Shown here: one piece after another, positions 1 through 3,206 of the stretch
How positions within the stretch are numbered: the first letter of the stretch is position 1
Layout of the letters: every line of letters begins with the position of its first letter
From: Methanomethylovorans sp.
GTDB lineage: Archaea; Halobacteriota; Methanosarcinia; Methanosarcinales; Methanosarcinaceae
Direction of reading: 5' to 3'
DNA length: 6,216 nt
Assembly: GCA_020854785.1 (NCBI GenBank)
Contig: JAHFZE010000310.1
Coordinates: 1-6,216, forward strand
Notes under the pieces: model-generated
What the model saw: only the letters and a program-made list of their open reading frames with translations
Database searches by the model: none
What the model was told of the DNA's origin: nothing
Program-made: the position numbers and the translations under genes

Positions 1-46
1 TCAAGCATATTCAAAACCTTGAAGGGTTAGTTTATTAAATACGGGC

Positions 47-87
47 TTGGTTCAAAGATCTTTCCTATTCCTAGCATCTTGAACCGA
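47..87. repeat. Bulged 12-bp inverted repeat (hairpin)
   Basis: The left arm at 47-59 (TTGGTTCAAAGAT) pairs with the right arm at 76-87 (ATCTTGAACCGA). One A is bulged, one pair is U·G on the plus-strand RNA, and the loop is 16 nt. The uninterrupted core is GGTTCAA/TTGAACC. There is no T-run on either side, so a simple terminator role is not supported. It could be part of a non-coding transcript or a regulatory site for a gene left of the window. Confidence 0.5.
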
Positions 88-95
88 CTAAGTAA

Positions 96-111
96 TATGT
101 CATTTGACATA
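96..111. repeat. Short operator-like palindrome
   Basis: TATGTCATTTGACATA is a perfect inverted repeat with 7-bp arms and a 2-bp centre. That size and symmetry fit the site of a dimeric helix-turn-helix regulator, but no adjacent gene in the window clearly depends on it. The symmetry is seen directly; the function is a guess. Confidence 0.35.
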
Positions 112-283
112 ACCTCGTTACACAAAATGAAACGGTCAAAATGAAAAAAATATACATTAGCAGAGTGGAAAGAAGATCATAAAGCCTTTATTCTTGTAAC
201 TTAATAAAGCATCTTAGCTAAACCAAAAAACAAGATATCTTAAAACAGTGTTTTGAAGCCCATATTTTGCTTTACTTATTTGT

Positions 284-289
284 AAAAAA
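284..289 (-). terminator. Oligo-T terminator after tRNA-Leu
   Basis: Six T residues on the minus strand directly follow the tRNA discriminator base. Archaeal RNA polymerase terminates at such oligo-T tracts without needing a hairpin, so this is the likely 3' end of the tRNA precursor. Further minus-strand T-runs at 225-230 (next to the palindrome at 232-241) and 144-150 could act as back-ups. Confidence 0.5.
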
Positions 290-374
290 TGCGGGGGATG
301 GGATTCGAACCCACGAACTCCTACGAGACTAGGCCCTCAACCTAGCGCCTTTGACCTGGCTGGGCAACCCCCGC
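290..374 (-). tRNA. tRNA-Leu (anticodon GAG)
   Basis: This is a complete class II tRNA of 85 nt without an encoded CCA end. The acceptor arms GCGGGGG and CCCCCGC pair perfectly and are followed by discriminator A. The anticodon stem CTAGG/CCTAG encloses the loop TTGAGGG, giving anticodon GAG, which reads the leucine codon CUC and, by wobble, CUU. A variable arm with a CTC/GAG stem and GTAG loop, and a T arm with TTCGAAT loop, complete the fold. It sits on the same strand 54 nt downstream of rpoD. A tRNA-Leu at this place is also known in the haloarchaeal S13-S4-S11-rpoD operon, so co-transcription followed by processing is plausible. The TATA-like CTATATTG at 410-417 could instead give it its own promoter. 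Confidence 0.96.
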
Positions 375-389
375 ACATGGGGAAAGAAC

Positions 390-417
390 AATATAGGAGA
401 TAGCAACCTCCTATATT
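390..417 (-). repeat. Perfect 10-bp hairpin between rpoD and tRNA-Leu
   Basis: AATATAGGAG (390-399) and CTCCTATATT (408-417) are exact complements around an 8-nt loop. The hairpin begins 11 nt after the rpoD stop and ends 15 nt before the mature tRNA 5' end. It could protect the 3' end of the rpoD message after the tRNA is cut out, or act as a processing signal. The outer arm also reads as a TATA-like element whose predicted start point, about 25 nt downstream, falls just before the tRNA. Confidence 0.6.
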
Positions 418-428
418 AACCTGTTGGT

Positions 429-1223
429 TTAGAGTGCCGACAAGATCTCAGCCAGGTTTGTAGCCTTGGCCTTGATGACATTCCCTGCATTCAATATCAA
501 TTCCTTTGTGCTATAAGAGCCATCAGATTCCATCGTAAAGATGAAAGAACGTTCATCAACTTTTACGTCTATAGCATCAATATCACAAACACCTTCACAT
601 AGCCTGCAAAGAGTGCATTTAAGCATATCCTCTTGAGATATCTCAGCACTCTCAGCGCCTATCTTGATTATATCGACAGGACACTCAGTTATACATGCAC
701 CGCATAGGTCACAACCATTGAACTCGACCTTTGGCATGTTCTTGTAACCACATGCTACACCTGCCTGCCATCGTGAATGCTTGTTACCATAACCCATGTG
801 AGCTATGGCTTTAAGTACGATCTTCTGCCCTTCCCGAAGATCCACTATAGGAATGTTCGGGTCTGCAGGCTGTACCTTGTCATCAGAAGACATAAGGTCC
901 TGAGAATAGACTATTCTTGGACCTTCTGCACTGAGAGTAAGGGAAACCTGACATGCCGGACAAAAATCACCACAATTACATTCTTCTTTAGGAACAAAAT
1001 CCTCCAGATCTGAAGTAAGTGGGATCAATGCCAAGCGTAAGCCAAGCTGCTCATCATACAGGACCGAGGTATTATTGTAGATATTCACCTCGGTAATAGC
1101 TATCGTAGGTACATCTGCCAGAGAGGCCCTGCGAATGCCGTTCGCAAATGCAGCAGTGGTGTTAGACAATACAAACTTTGCAGACCTATCGGAGAGCTCC
1201 AGTATGTCTACTTCCATCGTCAT
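429..1223 (-). CDS. rpoD: DNA-directed RNA polymerase subunit D, with two [4Fe-4S] motifs
   Basis: RpoD (Rpo3) corresponds to bacterial alpha and eukaryotic Rpb3, and pairs with subunit L to nucleate polymerase assembly. The 264-residue protein has an alpha-like N-terminus (about 1-50) with FANGIRRASLADVPTIAI. Cysteines 82, 84, 88 and 91 have the CxCx3CxxC spacing of the Rpb3 zinc loop. Residues 168-220 form an inserted ferredoxin-like domain with two complete CxxCxxCx3C motifs (C171, C174, C177, C181 and C203, C206, C209, C213), so two [4Fe-4S] clusters are expected. M. acetivorans subunit D is known to bind two clusters, whereas some other archaeal RpoD proteins keep one or none. The start at 1223 has AAGGA 9 nt upstream, a better spacing than the in-frame ATG two codons later. 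It is the last protein gene of the operon, 30 nt after rps11. Confidence 0.97.
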   Translation of the reverse strand: MTMEVDILELSDRSAKFVLSNTTAAFANGIRRASLADVPTIAITEVNIYNNTSVLYDEQLGLRLALIPLTSDLEDFVPKEECNCGDFCPACQVSLTLSAEGPRIVYSQDLMSSDDKVQPADPNIPIVDLREGQKIVLKAIAHMGYGNKHSRWQAGVACGYKNMPKVEFNGCDLCGACITECPVDIIKIGAESAEISQEDMLKCTLCRLCEGVCDIDAIDVKVDERSFIFTMESDGSYSTKELILNAGNVIKAKATNLAEILSAL

Positions 1224-1253
1224 ATGCTTGTTTCCTTTATCTTTATGGAGAGA

Positions 1254-1634
1254 TCAGACACGTCTGCCGCCTTTTGGACGAGTGCCGTCGTGCGGTACAG
1301 GCGTTACATCTTCTATCCTTCCTATTTTAATGCCTGCTCTGGCAAATGCCCTGATAGCAGCTTGGGCACCGGGACCCGGGCTTCTCTGTTTGTTGCCGCC
1401 AGGAGCACGCACTTTTATGTGCACGCCTTCAATGTTCTTGTCTTTGAGTATATCAGCTAACTGGCTTGCCATCTGCATTGCAGTGTAAGGAGAACTTTCA
1501 TCACGTGCTGCCTTTACAACCATTCCACCTGAAGACTTTGCAATCGTTTCAGCACCTGTCATATCAGTAACAGTGATGATAGTGTTATTGAAAGAGCTCT
1601 TGATGTGAGCAATACCCCATGTTCCATTTGCCAT
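1254..1634 (-). CDS. rps11: 30S ribosomal protein S11
   Basis: Archaeal uS11 is a platform protein of the small subunit that contacts 16S rRNA near the decoding region. The 126-residue product shows the family signatures [14 protein letters not shown] near the N-terminus, the central [14 protein letters not shown] (80-93) and the basic tail [10 protein letters not shown]. The longest open frame begins at ATG 1640, but the strong Shine-Dalgarno AAGGAGGT (1641-1648) touches that codon directly. The second ATG at 1634 is separated from it by 6 nt, a normal spacing, and gives the usual family N-terminus, so I chose 1634. The Shine-Dalgarno also overlaps the rps4 stop codon (TAA at 1649-1647), which suggests coupled translation of the two genes. 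Confidence 0.96.
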   Translation of the reverse strand: MANGTWGIAHIKSSFNNTIITVTDMTGAETIAKSSGGMVVKAARDESSPYTAMQMASQLADILKDKNIEGVHIKVRAPGGNKQRSPGPGAQAAIRAFARAGIKIGRIEDVTPVPHDGTRPKGGRRV

Positions 1635-1640
1635 ATTCAT

Positions 1641-1648
1641 ACCTCCTT
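1641..1648 (-). promoter_or_regulatory. Ribosome binding site of rps11, overlapping rps4 stop
   Basis: The minus strand reads TAAGGAGGT ATGAAT ATG. The rps4 stop TAA shares its last two bases with the Shine-Dalgarno AAGGAGGT. Zero spacing to the first ATG and 6 nt to the second decide in favour of the second as the rps11 start. Confidence 0.8.
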
Positions 1649-2207
1649 AATCATGCCCTGCTATGGATTTAGCTACCTGTGCAGGCCTTTCCGGATGGGT
1701 TTCATCAAGCATAGGGGAAGTGCCATAGTAATCGATCAGCATCTCCTGTTCCTTAGTGACCATCATTCCAGGTACTGTAACTTTTTGACCATTGATGGCA
1801 ATATGACCATGAGTGATGAACTGTCGTGCCTGCTTTGGAGTGCGTGCGAGCCCTAACCTGTGAACCTGAGTTTGCAATCTGCGCTCAAGAAGAGCACTGG
1901 TTTGCAGTCCAAGAATATCATCGATATTTGAATCAGCTTTCAATATAGAATAGCTGGTAAGTCTTTCAAGGATCTGTTCAGCTTCAAGCTTGAAATGACC
2001 GGTCATCTGTTCAGTTTCTCCTGACTCTGCCAGCAGCCTGCGAGCATCGGCCCTGAATCGCCTGAGATCACTCTGTGCTTTCCACAGTTCCCTTTTGTTA
2101 CGCAGACCATAGGTCTTTATGAGCTCTACCTCTTCTGCCATCCTGGCAGCCTGCCATGGATGCTTTGGTGTATCGTAACTTTTTCTCTTCTTTCCTGGAT
2201 ATCCCAT
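1647..2207 (-). CDS. rps4: 30S ribosomal protein S4
   Basis: This is archaeal uS4 at 186 residues, close to the usual archaeal length and without the zinc-knuckle cysteines of some bacterial forms (no cysteine at all). The N-terminal part (1-100) is the 16S rRNA-binding helical region, starting [18 protein letters not shown]. Residues about 107-150 form the S4 RNA-binding domain with the recognisable [13 protein letters not shown] and [17 protein letters not shown] segments. S4 is a primary 16S rRNA binder in subunit assembly. The start has GGTGATC (2216-2210) immediately upstream, which matches the central part of the archaeal anti-Shine-Dalgarno complement. The gene follows rps13 by 12 nt and shares its stop region with the rps11 ribosome binding site. 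In bacteria S4 autoregulates the equivalent operon, but that is not established for archaea. Confidence 0.97.
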   Translation of the reverse strand: MGYPGKKRKSYDTPKHPWQAARMAEEVELIKTYGLRNKRELWKAQSDLRRFRADARRLLAESGETEQMTGHFKLEAEQILERLTSYSILKADSNIDDILGLQTSALLERRLQTQVHRLGLARTPKQARQFITHGHIAINGQKVTVPGMMVTKEQEMLIDYYGTSPMLDETHPERPAQVAKSIAGHD

Positions 2208-2219
2208 AAGATCACCCTA

Positions 2220-2666
2220 TTACTTTTTCTTGCTCACACCAATGGTGCTACCACGCCTGCCGGTGGATTTTGTCCTCTGACCTCTTACTTTCAGACCACG
2301 TTCATGTCTAATACCACGATAACATCTGATCTTTTTAAGAGTGTTAAGGTCTTCCCTCAATGTAAGCAGGATATCCTGTCCAAGAAGGTGTTTGTTCTCA
2401 CCCGTCACCAGGTCCCTCTGTCTGTTAAGCATCCATGAAGGCATGGATCGCTCAAAACCATTGATTGCCTGATCAAGCTTTGCAATATCTTCATCTGGCA
2501 GGTAACCTATTACTGCCAATGGGTCTATACCAGTGCTTTCCACAAGGATCCTTGAGGTCCTTCTTCCAATACCAGGGATACCGGTCAAAGCGTACTCAAC
2601 AGGCATTTCGCCTTTGAGGTCGGTATTCATGATACGGACAAGATGTCTTATTTCTTCATCTGCCAT
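2220..2666 (-). CDS. rps13: 30S ribosomal protein S13
   Basis: Archaeal uS13 sits in the head of the small subunit and contacts 16S rRNA, the P-site tRNA and the large subunit through bridge B1. The 148-residue product has the helix-hairpin-helix-like segment [15 protein letters not shown] (26-40) and the family signature [15 protein letters not shown] (116-130) followed by [10 protein letters not shown], ending in a lysine tail that would reach the tRNA. The start at 2666 has AAGGAGG (2682-2676) 9 nt upstream. The stop TAA is followed in frame by TAG, a tandem stop before rps4. It is the first gene of the S13-S4-S11-RpoD operon and lies downstream of a structured leader with two hairpins. 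Confidence 0.97.
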   Translation of the reverse strand: MADEEIRHLVRIMNTDLKGEMPVEYALTGIPGIGRRTSRILVESTGIDPLAVIGYLPDEDIAKLDQAINGFERSMPSWMLNRQRDLVTGENKHLLGQDILLTLREDLNTLKKIRCYRGIRHERGLKVRGQRTKSTGRRGSTIGVSKKK

Positions 2667-2684
2667 GATTTATGTCCTCCTTAG

Positions 2685-2699
2685 GGATACGTTGTATCC
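2685..2699 (-). promoter_or_regulatory. Hairpin touching the rps13 ribosome binding site
   Basis: On the minus strand GGATAC-AAC-GTATCC forms a perfect 6-bp stem with a 3-nt loop. It ends only 2 nt before the Shine-Dalgarno AAGGAGG of rps13. A stem so close to the ribosome binding site could modulate translation of the operon. The pairing is seen in the sequence; a regulatory role is inferred. Confidence 0.45.
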
Positions 2700-2722
2700 T
2701 GTAGCCCCGACACATTGGCCGG

Positions 2723-2741
2723 CACTCCCCAAAAGGGGGTG
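2723..2741 (-). promoter_or_regulatory. GC-rich hairpin in the rps13 leader
   Basis: On the minus strand CACCCCC pairs with GGGG-A-GTG around a TTTT loop, giving 7 pairs with one bulged A. It is by far the strongest local stem in the leader and stands out in otherwise AT-rich DNA. No T-run follows, so it is unlikely to be a terminator. It may be a leader element for ribosomal-protein feedback or mRNA stability. Confidence 0.45.
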
Positions 2742-2759
2742 GACTGCATATCCTAACGG

Positions 2760-2804
2760 AATATAAACTGATGGCGCAGATAATACTTGTATCATATATA
2801 ATCC
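2760..2804 (-). promoter_or_regulatory. Promoter region of the rps13 operon (two TATA-like boxes)
   Basis: Two archaeal TATA-like elements face rps13: TTATATATG at 2802-2794 and TTTATATT at 2767-2760. The distal box predicts a start near 2770 and a leader of about 100 nt that includes both hairpins. The proximal one predicts a start near 2737, within the GC-rich hairpin. These are consensus matches by eye; the actual start sites are not known. Confidence 0.45.
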
Positions 2805-3080
2805 TATTGCTTTTGGAAGCTGAATGAAGAGCACCGTGAGAAGAAAAAAGGATACACAGAAAATTGATCATCGGAGAAGCATATGATTAACCTAACTTTC
2901 ATATCTGTAGGTGCATAAGCACCATATGACGTGGAATTATGCGGTGACATCCCTGATCATTCCATGCGATAAGAAGCCGAAAACAGATTTGTCTGGGATC
3001 TTCTATCTATATTTCCTGCTCATATGCACTTAAAACATGGGAACTAAGAGGTTAAAGTCCAATGATATTGAGGATAAGCC
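2805..3080. other. Intergenic region with no supported gene
   Basis: This stretch lies between the two divergent promoters, and I see no gene I can support. A bulged plus-strand hairpin at 2900-2928 combines CATAT/ATATG with GGTGC/GCACC around ATAA. An 11-codon frame (2883-2918) with GGAG 6 nt upstream ends inside that hairpin loop. A 35-codon frame (2926-3033) has a hydrophobic end but no ribosome binding site. Neither has homology I recognise. Other minus-strand frames here overlap the rps13 promoter and look random. Confidence 0.5.
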
Positions 3081-3085
3081 GTTAT

Positions 3086-3117
3086 TAATATATAATTTTA
3101 AAATATAATATATAATT
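3086..3117 (+). promoter_or_regulatory. Duplicated TATA element of the S-layer gene
   Basis: The 12-bp sequence TAATATATAATT occurs at 3086-3097 and again at 3106-3117, exactly 20 bp apart, with AT-only DNA between. Each copy is a good archaeal TATA box. Placing the start about 25 nt downstream gives predicted starts near 3117 and 3137. The first would transcribe the whole leader hairpin that follows, while the second would begin inside its left arm. This is the only strong promoter candidate before the S-layer gene. Confidence 0.6.
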
Positions 3118-3126
3118 GGATGAATG

Positions 3127-3183
3127 ACCACTCCGTGTAAAGCCCCATAAAAAACTGAACTGCAGTTCTTTACAAAGAGTGGT
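3127..3183 (+). promoter_or_regulatory. Three-tier stem-loop in the S-layer gene 5' leader
   Basis: ACCACTC (3127-3133) pairs with GAGTGGT (3177-3183). TGTAAAG (3136-3142) pairs with CTTTACA (3168-3174). AACTG (3153-3157) pairs with CAGTT (3163-3167). The lower stems are separated by a symmetric CG/AA internal loop, and the top stem by a 10-nt one-sided bulge. The apical part also contains the palindrome GAACTGCAGTTC. The structure ends 5 nt before the Shine-Dalgarno AGGAG. Nineteen Watson-Crick pairs in 57 nt of AT-rich DNA are unlikely to be chance. Stabilising a highly expressed message or controlling translation are the natural hypotheses. Confidence 0.6.
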
Positions 3184-3188
3184 GCTTT

Positions 3189-3206
3189 AGGAGATGGCTA
3201 CAGTTG
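3189..3206 (+). promoter_or_regulatory. Ribosome binding site and TTG start of the S-layer gene
   Basis: AGGAG (3189-3193) is followed after 10 nt by TTG at 3204. Upstream in this frame there is no ATG, GTG or TTG before a stop at 3156-3158, and the next downstream ATG would lose the signal peptide, so TTG is the only sensible start. An out-of-frame ATG at 3194, touching the Shine-Dalgarno, opens a 5-codon frame (MATVE) that ends at 3211, across the TTG start. Confidence 0.7.

Larger units (their letters stand above)
1..289. other. Non-coding region downstream of tRNA-Leu, with inverted repeats
   Basis: I see no convincing coding region here. All three plus-strand frames close within the first 40 bases, so at most the last few codons of an outside gene could be present. 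On the minus strand, an ATG at 8-6 with an AAGG sequence 8 nt upstream could begin a gene running off the left edge, but only two codons are visible. The stretch is AT-rich and holds several small inverted repeats: TTCAA/TTGAA at 10-23, a longer bulged hairpin at 47-87, TATGTCA/TGACATA at 96-111, ATAAAG/CTTTAT at 179-191, and the palindrome AAGATATCTT at 232-241. A 10-bp direct repeat, CAAAATGAAA, occurs at 123-132 and 137-146. Minus-strand T-runs lie at 144-150 and 225-230. In several archaea rpl18e follows this tRNA, but it is not here. Confidence 0.6.

Noticed and set aside
123..146. Two copies of CAAAATGAAA 14 bp apart as a CRISPR or iteron start
   Set aside because: There are only two short AT-rich copies, with no further units or regular spacers.
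1135..1488. 117-codon plus-strand frame across rpoD and rps11
   Set aside because: It is antisense to two conserved genes, and its composition reflects the complementary strand of the S11 signature region.
2723..2741. GC hairpin as a bacterial-type terminator
   Set aside because: No T-run follows it on either strand, and it lies within the leader between the promoter and rps13.
2656..2871. 71-codon minus-strand frame upstream of rps13
   Set aside because: It overlaps the rps13 start, promoter and leader hairpins in another frame, and has no recognisable domain.
2926..3033. 35-codon plus-strand frame with hydrophobic end
   Set aside because: There is no Shine-Dalgarno before its ATG and no recognisable homology; the length is within chance for this region.
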